Origin: Myxococcus vastator
GTDB lineage: Bacteria > Myxococcota > Myxococcia > Myxococcales > Myxococcaceae
DNA length: 56,621 nucleotides
Direction: 5' to 3'
NCBI RefSeq assembly: GCF_010894475.1
Contig: NZ_JAAIYB010000003.1
Coordinates: forward strand, 1-56,621
Shown: piece after piece, positions 1-7,031 of the stretch
Layout: every line of letters begins with the position of its first letter
Numbering within the stretch: position 1 is the first letter of the stretch
Made by a program: the position numbers and the translations under genes
Notes under the pieces: generated by a model
What the model was told of the DNA's origin: nothing
The model's database searches: none
What the model saw: only the letters and a program-made list of their open reading frames with translations

Positions 1-2
1 CC

Positions 3-974
3 CCGGACCTGTCCAGCGTGGAGGCCGTCACCGACTTCCTGCGCACCGTGGGCGGCGCGCTGCTAGGAGCCGCGGGCGCGCTGCGCCGGGCGAGCCCCGA
101 GGACCCGCTCTCCTACCGCCTCAACCGCATGGGCCTGTGGCTGCACCTGACCCAGCCGCCCGCCGCGGATGGCAATGGCCGCACCCAGATTCACCCCCTG
201 CCGGACCTGCTGCGCACCAAGCTGGAGACCCTGGAGCAGAACCAGCGCTGGGGTGAGTTGCTCGACGAGTCCGAGTCCGCCCTGGCCCGCCACCGCTTCG
301 CCCTGACGCTCCACCGGTACAGCGCCACCGCCCTGGAGGGACTGGGCGCCGCGTACGCCGGGGCTCGCGCCGCGCTGGCGCAGGAGCTGGCCATCCAGCT
401 GCGCCGGCTGACCGGCGTGGAGACGCTCCGCTCCACCCTGGACACCCCGCTCACGGACGACGCCACCCAGGCCTGGCTGCGCGACCACGTCCTGCGCGTG
501 AGCGCGCCCACATCCGCCCCTTCCGCCGCGGTGTCGGTGTCCACGACCCTGGCCCTGGGCCCCCTGGCGCTGGGCGCGTCTGTCCATGCCGACAGCGCGG
601 CGTTGGAAGCCGAAGCCCGCACGTTGCTGGAGGAAGGCCGCGTTCACGAAGCCGTCACCCGGTTGCAGGCCGCCGTCACCGCCGCCAGCACCGGCCGCGC
701 CCGCTTCATCTCCCGGCTGGAGCTGGCGCGGTTGTGTGCCAATGCGGGCCAGTTGCCGCTCGCGCGCGCCGTCTATGACGCCCTGGACGAAGAGGTCTCC
801 GCCCACGCGCTCGACACCTGGGAGCCGGCGCTCGCCGCCGCGTGCCTGGAGGGGTGGCTGCAAACCCGAACCGACGTGGAAAAGGCGTCTGGACCGGTGG
901 CAGTGAAATTTCGAAACCGGTATCGTCGTCTAGCGTTGCTGGACTCTTCCGCCACGCTGCGCGTCGGCGCGTGA
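3..974 (+). CDS. tssA: TssA-like T6SS protein, 5' end outside window
   Basis: About 320 residues are visible and the reading frame stays open to the first base of the window, so the N-terminal part is missing; the GTG at 18 is probably internal. The visible part reads as the helical middle and C-terminal region of a TssA of the VasJ/ImpA-related type. It starts with a segment of the form DFLRTVGGALL, followed by PLSYRLNRMGLWL, then helical hairpins up to the C-terminus. TssA proteins organise the baseplate and prime or cap sheath polymerisation in the cytoplasm. It lies 82 bases ahead of tssB on the same strand, as in many T6SS loci. The family call rests mostly on context plus the PxSYRLxR pattern; exact TssA subclass is not resolvable from the fragment. 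Confidence 0.75.
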   Translation, partial: PDLSSVEAVTDFLRTVGGALLGAAGALRRASPEDPLSYRLNRMGLWLHLTQPPAADGNGRTQIHPLPDLLRTKLETLEQNQRWGELLDESESALARHRFALTLHRYSATALEGLGAAYAGARAALAQELAIQLRRLTGVETLRSTLDTPLTDDATQAWLRDHVLRVSAPTSAPSAAVSVSTTLALGPLALGASVHADSAALEAEARTLLEEGRVHEAVTRLQAAVTAASTGRARFISRLELARLCANAGQLPLARAVYDALDEEVSAHALDTWEPALAAACLEGWLQTRTDVEKASGPVAVKFRNRYRRLALLDSSATLRVGA

Positions 975-1056
975 AGGACACCCGTCGTACCGCGGCGAAG
1001 CGCTCCCTCATGCGACGCCCGCGTCTTCTACGCAGTTCTCAAGGAGAAAGCCGCAG

Positions 1057-1551
1057 ATGAGCAAAGAGAGTTCCGTCGCCCCTACCGAGCGCGTCAACAT
1101 CGTCTACAAGCCCGCCACCGGCAACGCGCAGGAGCAGGTGGAGCTGCCGCTGAAGGTGCTGATGCTGGGGGACTTCACGGGCCAGGAAGACGCCCGTCCG
1201 CTGGAGCAGCGCGCGCCCATCAACGTGGACAAGGCCAACTTCAACGAGGTCATGGCCCAGCAGAACCTCAAGGTCACCCTGACCGCCGCCGACAAGCTTT
1301 CGGCCGACCCGAACGCCACGATGAACGTGTCGCTCCAGTTCAAGAACCTGAATGACTTTTCGCCCGAGAGCGTCGTCAACCAGGTGCCGGAGCTGAAGAA
1401 GCTGCTCGAGCTGCGCAGCGCGCTCAACGCCCTCAAGGGCCCCCTGGGCAACCTGCCGGCGTTCCGCAAGAAGCTCCAGGCCCTGCTCGCCGACGAGGAC
1501 GGACGCAAGGCACTCATCAAGGAACTGGGTCTGACCGAAGAGAGCAAGTAG
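1057..1551 (+). CDS. tssB: T6SS sheath small subunit TssB (VipA)
   Basis: The 164-residue protein has the usual TssB length and pattern: a basic N-terminus, then a segment VELPLKVLMLGDFTG, then a loop DARPLEQR followed by the helix-rich C-terminal half with NDFSPESVVNQVPEL. TssB pairs with TssC to form the cytoplasmic contractile sheath whose contraction drives the Hcp tube out of the cell. An AAGGAGAAA ribosome-binding site sits about ten bases before the ATG at 1057. The stop is 25 bases before tssC, so the two are surely co-transcribed and made in matched amounts. No odd features seen. Confidence 0.96.
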   Translation: MSKESSVAPTERVNIVYKPATGNAQEQVELPLKVLMLGDFTGQEDARPLEQRAPINVDKANFNEVMAQQNLKVTLTAADKLSADPNATMNVSLQFKNLNDFSPESVVNQVPELKKLLELRSALNALKGPLGNLPAFRKKLQALLADEDGRKALIKELGLTEESK

Positions 1552-1576
1552 CCCTTCCAGGGGGAACCGAATCACC

Positions 1577-3061
1577 ATGGCCAACGAGACCCAGACCCAG
1601 AAGTCCACGGGCGTCGCCGATGACGCCTCGCTGTCCCTGCTCGACGAAATCCTGTCCGAGGCCAAGCTGAAGCCGAAGGACGAGGGTTACGACGTCGCCA
1701 AGCGCGGCGTGCAGGCCTTCATCACCGAGATGCTGGCGCCCAACCGCTCCGAGGAGCGCGTGGACAAGGCGCTCGTCGACGCGATGATCGCCGAAATCGA
1801 CAAGCGCCTGTCCTCCCAGGTCAACGAAATCCTCCACGCGACGGAGTTCCAGAAGCTGGAGTCCTCGTGGCGCTCGCTGAAGTTCATGGTGGACCGCACC
1901 GACTTCCGCGAGAACACCCGCGTGGAGATGCTCAACGCCTCCAAGGAAGACCTGCAGAAGGACTTCGAGGACGCGCCCGAGGTCACCAAGAGCGGCCTGT
2001 ACAAGCTGGTGTACTCCAACGAGTACGGCGTCTTCGGTGGCAAGCCCTACGGCATCATCTCCGCCAACTACGACTTCAACGTCGGCCCGCAGGACATGGA
2101 GCTGCTTCGCAAGTGCGCCTCCGTGGCCGCCATGGCCCACGCGCCCTTCATCGGCAACGCCGCGCCGGAGGTGTTCGGCGAGGAGAGCTTCCTCAAGCTG
2201 CCTGACCTGAAGGACCTCAAGTCCCTCTTCGAGGGCCCGCAGTACGCCCGGTGGCATTCGTTCCGTGAGAGCGAGGACGCCCGCTACGTGGGCCTGGCGC
2301 TGCCGCGCTTCCTGCTGCGCCTGCCCTACGGTGAGAAGACGGTGCCGGTGAAGGCCTTCAACTTCACCGAGGACGTCGTGGGCCACCACGAGCGCTACCT
2401 GTGGGGTCACGCCTCCGTGGCGCTCACCAGCCGCGTGGCGGACTCGTTCGCCAAGTTCCGCTGGAGCCCGAACATCATCGGTCCCCAGTCCGGCGGCGCG
2501 GTGGAGAACCTGCCGCTGCACCAGTACGAGGCCATGGGGGAAATCCAGACCAAGATTCCCACCGAGGTCATGCTCACCGAGCGGCGCGAGTTCGAGCTCT
2601 CCGAGGAGGGCTTCATCGGGCTCGTCTTCCGCAAGGACTCCGACAACGCGGCCTTCTTCAGCGCCAACTCCACGCAGAAGCCCAAGTTCTTCGGCAACAC
2701 CCCGGAGGGAAAGGCGGCGGAGACCAACTACCGCCTGGGCACGCAGCTTCCCTACATGTTCATCATGACCCGCCTGGCGCACTACATCAAAGTGCTCCAG
2801 CGCGAGCAGATTGGGAGCTGGAAGGAGAAGTCGGACCTGGAGCGCGAGCTCAACCACTGGCTCAGCCAGTACATCTCCGACATGGATGACCCGGCGCCCG
2901 CCGTGCGCTCGCGCCGCCCCCTGCGCGCCGCGCGCGTGGTGGTGGAGGACGTGGACGGTCAGCCGGGCTGGTACCGCTGCGGCCTGCAGGTGCGCCCCCA
3001 CTTCAAGTACATGGGTGCGTCGTTCACCTTGTCCCTCGTGGGCAAGTTGGACAAGGAGTAG
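1577..3061 (+). CDS. tssC: T6SS sheath large subunit TssC (VipB)
   Basis: This 494-residue protein matches the full length of TssC. Family hallmarks are ESSWRSLKFMVDRTDF near residues 94-110, a GDYEF-like region replaced here by YDFNVGPQDMELLRK, the central TRVADSFAKFRWSPNI, and a C-terminus ending in FKYMGASFTLSLVGKLDKE. The C-terminal half holds the sheath handshake and the part recognised together with TssB by ClpV. It is encoded directly after tssB. A 10-bp perfect hairpin follows 53 bases after the stop and separates it from hcp, which may lower read-through and let hcp be expressed at a different level. Confidence 0.97.
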   Translation: MANETQTQKSTGVADDASLSLLDEILSEAKLKPKDEGYDVAKRGVQAFITEMLAPNRSEERVDKALVDAMIAEIDKRLSSQVNEILHATEFQKLESSWRSLKFMVDRTDFRENTRVEMLNASKEDLQKDFEDAPEVTKSGLYKLVYSNEYGVFGGKPYGIISANYDFNVGPQDMELLRKCASVAAMAHAPFIGNAAPEVFGEESFLKLPDLKDLKSLFEGPQYARWHSFRESEDARYVGLALPRFLLRLPYGEKTVPVKAFNFTEDVVGHHERYLWGHASVALTSRVADSFAKFRWSPNIIGPQSGGAVENLPLHQYEAMGEIQTKIPTEVMLTERREFELSEEGFIGLVFRKDSDNAAFFSANSTQKPKFFGNTPEGKAAETNYRLGTQLPYMFIMTRLAHYIKVLQREQIGSWKEKSDLERELNHWLSQYISDMDDPAPAVRSRRPLRAARVVVEDVDGQPGWYRCGLQVRPHFKYMGASFTLSLVGKLDKE

Positions 3062-3114
3062 AGCCCGTTTCACCCAGCGTCGGTCATTTCAGCTAGTTTA
3101 GGGGCTCCAACAAG

Positions 3115-3137
3115 CCCAGGCTCAAGGTGAGCCTGGG
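3115..3137 (+). terminator. hairpin between tssC and hcp
   Basis: CCCAGGCTCA (3115-3124) and TGAGCCTGGG (3128-3137) are perfect inverted repeats with a three-base loop. No U-tract follows, so it could be a partial terminator, an RNA-processing site, or a 5' stabiliser of the hcp message. A second smaller inverted repeat, GCGCG/CGCGC at 3145-3158, follows before the hcp ribosome-binding region. Confidence 0.55.
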
Positions 3138-3180
3138 TCCACCAGCGCGCGGACGCGCGCAAAGCGACGAGGTTGAAGTC

Positions 3181-3672
3181 ATGGCTGAATCAGTACACCT
3201 GTACCTGAAGGCGAACGGCAGCGACATCAAGGGCGACAGCACGCAGACCAGCCTGGGCCGCGCGGACTCCATCGAGTGCGTCGCGTACAGCCAGAAGGTC
3301 TTCACCGCTCGCGAGGCCGGCTCTGGTCTGGCGACGGGCCGCCGCCAGTACGAGGGCATCGAAATCACCAAGCGCATCGACAAGGCGTCGCCGCTGCTGA
3401 TGAAGGCCCTCTGCGAGAACCAGGTCATTGACGCGACCTTCAAGTTCTTCCGTCCGAACCCGACGGGCGACGGCACCACCGAGCAGTTCTACACGGTGTC
3501 CGTCAAGAAGGCCCGCATCAACGCCATCCAGCAGACGGTGCCGAACTCCTTCGTGCCGGCGAGCACCAACCTGCCCCCGATGGAGACCCTCCAGCTGGTG
3601 TTCCACACCATCAACTGGACCATCACCCAGGGCGGCGTCACGCACGAGGACACCTGGGACACCCAGCGTTGA
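3181..3672 (+). CDS. hcp: T6SS tube protein Hcp (TssD)
   Basis: The 163-residue protein is Hcp. It starts MAESVHLYLKANGSDIKGDS, contains the ECVAYSQKV strand and GRRQYEGIEITKRIDKASP, and ends in FHTINWTITQGGVTHEDTWD, typical of Hcp family beta-barrels. Hcp hexamers stack into the inner tube, are secreted, and chaperone or carry effectors. An upstream in-frame GTG at 3127 lies inside the hairpin and would add an unlikely tail, so the ATG at 3181 is preferred by homology to the N-terminal strand. The gene is bracketed by strong hairpins on both sides, which suggests its transcript level is set apart from the rest of the operon. No C-terminal effector extension is present. Confidence 0.97.
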   Translation: MAESVHLYLKANGSDIKGDSTQTSLGRADSIECVAYSQKVFTAREAGSGLATGRRQYEGIEITKRIDKASPLLMKALCENQVIDATFKFFRPNPTGDGTTEQFYTVSVKKARINAIQQTVPNSFVPASTNLPPMETLQLVFHTINWTITQGGVTHEDTWDTQR

Positions 3673-3687
3673 TGTTCCGTCCCTCCA

Positions 3688-3723
3688 CCGGCCGTCCGTG
3701 CAGCGGGCTACGCGGGCGGTCGG
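3688..3723 (+). terminator. hairpin after hcp
   Basis: CCGGCCGTCCG (3688-3698) can pair with CGGGCGGTCGG (3713-3723) over 11 positions, two of them G-U, with a 14-base loop. It lies 15 bases after the hcp stop and has no U-tract, so it is more likely a partial terminator or 3' stabiliser of an hcp transcript than a complete stop. Confidence 0.45.
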
Positions 3724-3756
3724 GGGTTGGGGTACTCGCGCTGTTGAAGGAAATCC

Positions 3757-4152
3757 ATGGGCTCCCGAGGCTTGTTGTCGCGCATCGCTGAAGGCAACGG
3801 CACGCTCGCCCCGCCTGGCGACGTCGTTGAGTCCATCGCCGAGCACCTGCGCAACCTCCTCAACACGCGCAAGGGGGAGTCCGTAGCCTCACCGGGCTAC
3901 GGCATCCTGGACCTGAACGACATCGTCCATTCCTACCCGTCGGCGATACCGCGGATGACGCAGTCCATCCGGCAGGCCATCCAGGACTTCGAGCCGCGCC
4001 TGAAGAGCGTGGTGGTGCACTACACCGCGGATCCGGTGGACCCGACGGCGCTGCGCTTCGACATCACCGCCCAGTTGGCCACGCAGAATCGGCGAGGCAT
4101 GGTGCGTTTCCACACCCAGGTGCACCCGGGCGGACGCGTGGACCTGTGGTGA
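3757..4152 (+). CDS. tssE: T6SS baseplate protein TssE (gp25-like)
   Basis: A 131-residue protein of the gp25/lysozyme-like family. The N-terminal half is LLSRIAEGNG followed by VVESIAEHLRNLLNTRKGES; the family signature SPGYGILDLND is at residues 45-55, and the rest is a small alpha/beta domain ending in HTQVHPGGRVDLW. TssE is a wedge component of the baseplate that ties sheath to TssF/G/K. An AAGGAAA site sits just before the ATG. The short C-terminus is normal. Spacing to tssF is 37 bases and the genes share one orientation. Confidence 0.93.
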   Translation: MGSRGLLSRIAEGNGTLAPPGDVVESIAEHLRNLLNTRKGESVASPGYGILDLNDIVHSYPSAIPRMTQSIRQAIQDFEPRLKSVVVHYTADPVDPTALRFDITAQLATQNRRGMVRFHTQVHPGGRVDLW

Positions 4153-4189
4153 GCCGGGTGAATCCAGGGGTGCGTGGCGGAGGGCGAGG

Positions 4190-5941
4190 ATGTTCAGCAA
4201 GTATTACCTGAGCGAGCTGTCGTACCTGCGGGAGATGGGACGGGCCTTCGGGCTGGCCAACCCCTCTGTCGCGGGCCTGCTGGTGGAGCGCGGCGCGGAC
4301 CCGGACGTGGAGCGGCTGCTGGAAGGCTTCGCGTTCCTCGCGGCCCGCATCCGCGAGCGCGTGGACGACGACGTGCCGGAGCTGGTGCACGGGCTCACCG
4401 AGCTGCTGCTGCCGCACTACCTGCGCCCGCTGCCGGCCTCCACCATCGTCGAGTTCACCCCGCACCTGCGCGCGCTGCGCGGCCGCTCGCGGCTGGCCGC
4501 CGGGGCGGAGGTGGCGTCCCAGCCGATTGACGGCACCAGTTGCGTCTTCCGCACCACCACGGACGTGGACCTGCTGCCGGTGCAGCTCACCGACGCGCTC
4601 CTGGACCGCTCGTCCATCACCGCGCCGGTGCTGCGGCTCTATTTCCAGACGACGGAACAGGGCCGCGCGGAGGTGTTCCGCGAGCAGGGCCTGCGCCTGT
4701 TCATCCACGCCGACCTGTCCGCCGCGTCGGTGGTGCTGCTGTGGCTCTTGCGCTACTGCCGCCAGGTGCGCGTGCGCGGCGCGGCGGGACAGGGCGACGG
4801 CCTCAAGCTGCCGGTGAACGCCATCCAACCGGTGGGCTTCCACCGGGACTTCAAGCTGCTGCCCTGGCCTCGCGCCAGCGAGGGCTACCGGCACCTCCAG
4901 GAGTACCTGACGCTGCCGGAGAAGTTCCTGTTCTTCGAGGTGCGCGGGCTGGACGCCGCCGCCGGGATGAAGGAGGACCGCTTCGAGCTCGCCTTCCACC
5001 TGGAGCGGCCGCCGCCCCTGGATGCGCGCATCCACCGGGAGATGTTCCGGCTGCACTGCGCCCCCGCGGTGAACCTCTTCAGCGTGCCGGCGGACCCCAT
5101 CCTCCACCGCACGCTGGACCGAGAGCACCTGCTGCGCGCGTCCGACCTGCCCCCCAACCACGCCGAGGTGTACTCGGTGGACTCGGTGACGGGCCTGAAG
5201 GCCGGGCGCAACGAGCGGCGCGTCTACCGGCCCTTCCACGAGTTCACCCACACCGCGGGCGGGGACGCCGAGCAGTCCTTCTACCGGCTGCGCCGGCTGC
5301 CTTCGCCGCTGGACGAAGGCATCGACACGTACATCACCCTGGAGACGCCGCGGAACATCGCGCCGGAGGTCACCGCGGAGGAAGCGCTGTCCATGGACCT
5401 GACGTGCACCAACCGCTCGCTGCCCTCGCGGCTGCAGGTGGGTGACTTGACGGCCTCCACGTCCGCCAGTCCCACGCAGGCGAAGTTCCGGAACATCTCC
5501 CCGGTGAGCCGGCCCGCGCGCGCGCCGCTGGGCAGCGAGCTGCACTGGCGGCTGCTGTCGCACCTGGCCGTCAACCAGCACTCGCTGGCGGACGCGGCCG
5601 CGCTGCGGCGGCTGATGGACCTGTACAACTTCCATTCGCTCACCGACAACCTGGCGGCGCGCGCCAGCCGCCTGCGCATCAACGCCATCCGCGCGGTGGA
5701 GACGAAGCCGGTGACGCGCTTCCTGGAGGGCGCGCCGCTGCGGGGCCACCGCACCCGGGTGGACCTGGACGAAGAGAACTTCATGGGCGTGGGAGATTCG
5801 TTTCTCTTCGGCTCCGTGCTGGAGGAGCTGCTCGCCTCCCACGTCACCATCAACTCCTTCAACGAGCTGAGCATCCGGCTTCACCCCTCGCAGACGGAGT
5901 TCGCGTGGCTTCCGAGGAACGGCTCCCAGACGCTTTTGTAG
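4190..5941 (+). CDS. tssF: T6SS baseplate protein TssF
   Basis: The 583-residue protein starts MFSKYYLSELSYLREMGRAF, the well-conserved TssF opening, followed by LVERGADPDVERLLEGFAFL, also diagnostic. Later landmarks are VDDDVPELVHGLTELLLPHY and the NLFSVPADPI stretch near residue 300. TssF forms the baseplate wedge as a dimer with one TssG. The ribosome-binding site GGAGGGCGAGG lies immediately before the ATG. Its 3' end overlaps tssG by 37 bases, which indicates translational coupling and fits the fixed 2:1 wedge stoichiometry known for the family. Confidence 0.96.
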   Translation: MFSKYYLSELSYLREMGRAFGLANPSVAGLLVERGADPDVERLLEGFAFLAARIRERVDDDVPELVHGLTELLLPHYLRPLPASTIVEFTPHLRALRGRSRLAAGAEVASQPIDGTSCVFRTTTDVDLLPVQLTDALLDRSSITAPVLRLYFQTTEQGRAEVFREQGLRLFIHADLSAASVVLLWLLRYCRQVRVRGAAGQGDGLKLPVNAIQPVGFHRDFKLLPWPRASEGYRHLQEYLTLPEKFLFFEVRGLDAAAGMKEDRFELAFHLERPPPLDARIHREMFRLHCAPAVNLFSVPADPILHRTLDREHLLRASDLPPNHAEVYSVDSVTGLKAGRNERRVYRPFHEFTHTAGGDAEQSFYRLRRLPSPLDEGIDTYITLETPRNIAPEVTAEEALSMDLTCTNRSLPSRLQVGDLTASTSASPTQAKFRNISPVSRPARAPLGSELHWRLLSHLAVNQHSLADAAALRRLMDLYNFHSLTDNLAARASRLRINAIRAVETKPVTRFLEGAPLRGHRTRVDLDEENFMGVGDSFLFGSVLEELLASHVTINSFNELSIRLHPSQTEFAWLPRNGSQTLL

Positions 5942-6948
5942 AGACGGCCCAGAAGCTGGCCGAGCTGGCGCCTCGGGTGGGCTTCTTCCCCCTGGTGGCG
6001 TTCCTGGAGCGGCTGACGTCGCAGGCCACCCGCGTGGGCGGCGCGGGGCCCGTCAACGAGGAGATGATTCGCTTCCGGCACGACCCGTCCCTGGGGTTCC
6101 CCTCGGGCGACGTGTCGTCCGTGACGCTGCACCAGGTGCCGGTGCGGGCGGAGGACCCGTATTCGAAGCGGCCGCTCTTCGAGGTGGTGACACGCTTCCT
6201 GGGCCTGACGGGCGCGGTGAGCCCCCTGCCCCACTACCTGGCCGAGGAGGTCGCGCAGGAGGACCCGGACCACCCGGTGCGGCGCGAGTTCCTGGACCTC
6301 TTCCACCACCGGCTGCTGTCGCTGCTGTACCGCATCGAGTCGAAGTACCGCGTCACCAGCGAGACGGACACGTCCTTCTCGGACCAGTGGTCCCGGCGCC
6401 TGCTGGCGCTGGGCGGGTTCGACACCTACGAGAAGCCCCTGGAGGGCACGCTGCCGACGTGGCGCCTGCTGCGCATCGCCCCGCTGCTGGCCAGCCGGGC
6501 CAGGACGTCCGAGCAGTTGGAGGTCGCGCTCGAGGACGTGCTGGGCGACGACCTGGAGGGCGCGCGGGTGGCGGTGCGCCAGTTCGTGGGCCGCTGGGTG
6601 GACATCGACGCCCGGGCGAGGCTGGGCCACTCCAACCACCAGCTGGGACGCAACATGCTGCTGGGCGGCAAGGCCTTCGACCGGACGGGGAAGATTCAAA
6701 TCCACATCCGGCCGCTGCCCCCGCGCGCCTACAAGCGGCTGATGCAGGAAGGGGACCTGCTACCGCTGGTGCGCGAGGTGGTGGCCCTCTTCGTGAGGGA
6801 CCCCCTGGAGTACGATTTGGAGCTGGGGCTCACCGAAGGGGTGCAGCACCAGTTCCGGCTCTCCAGCCGGGAGCCGAGTCAGCTCGGGCGGGACACCTGG
6901 CTGGGTCTGAGCCAGCAGACGCAGATGAGTGTCCCCGTGGTGAAATGA
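5905..6948 (+). CDS. tssG: T6SS baseplate protein TssG
   Basis: A 347-residue TssG. It shows the typical helix KLAELAPRVGFFPLVAFLER, the strand block MIRFRHDPSLGFPSGDV, and the FLGLTGAVSPLPHYLAEEV motif, which is a hallmark of the family, followed by FLDLFHHRLLSLLYR. The start is GTG at 5905 with GGAG five bases ahead, inside the end of tssF. With TssF and TssE it makes the baseplate wedge around the VgrG spike. No spike (VgrG/PAAR) or membrane-complex genes (TssJ/L/M) are in this window, so they must lie upstream or elsewhere. Confidence 0.95.
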   Translation: MASEERLPDAFVETAQKLAELAPRVGFFPLVAFLERLTSQATRVGGAGPVNEEMIRFRHDPSLGFPSGDVSSVTLHQVPVRAEDPYSKRPLFEVVTRFLGLTGAVSPLPHYLAEEVAQEDPDHPVRREFLDLFHHRLLSLLYRIESKYRVTSETDTSFSDQWSRRLLALGGFDTYEKPLEGTLPTWRLLRIAPLLASRARTSEQLEVALEDVLGDDLEGARVAVRQFVGRWVDIDARARLGHSNHQLGRNMLLGGKAFDRTGKIQIHIRPLPPRAYKRLMQEGDLLPLVREVVALFVRDPLEYDLELGLTEGVQHQFRLSSREPSQLGRDTWLGLSQQTQMSVPVVK

Positions 6949-6962
6949 GTCGTTAGAGCAGG

Positions 6963-7004
6963 CGGGCGCGCGGCGCGGGGATTTACGCCGCCAGGGGGCG
7001 CCCG
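6963..7004 (+). other. nested inverted repeat between tssG and clpV
   Basis: The outer stem CGGGCGC/GCGCCCG (6963-6969 with 6998-7004) encloses the inner stem GCGGCG/CGCCGC (6970-6975 with 6986-6991). It lies just after the tssG stop and overlaps the predicted clpV promoter. It could be an attenuating hairpin or a processing site. Confidence 0.45.
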
Positions 7005-7011
7005 ATATACC
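6982..7011 (+). promoter_or_regulatory. possible internal promoter for clpV
   Basis: TTTACG (6982-6987) and TATACC (7006-7011), four of six consensus bases each, are separated by 18 bases. This would start transcription near 7018, just before clpV. Weak in isolation and overlapped by an inverted repeat. Confidence 0.3.
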
Positions 7012-7031
7012 GTCCACCACCGCTGTCATTT

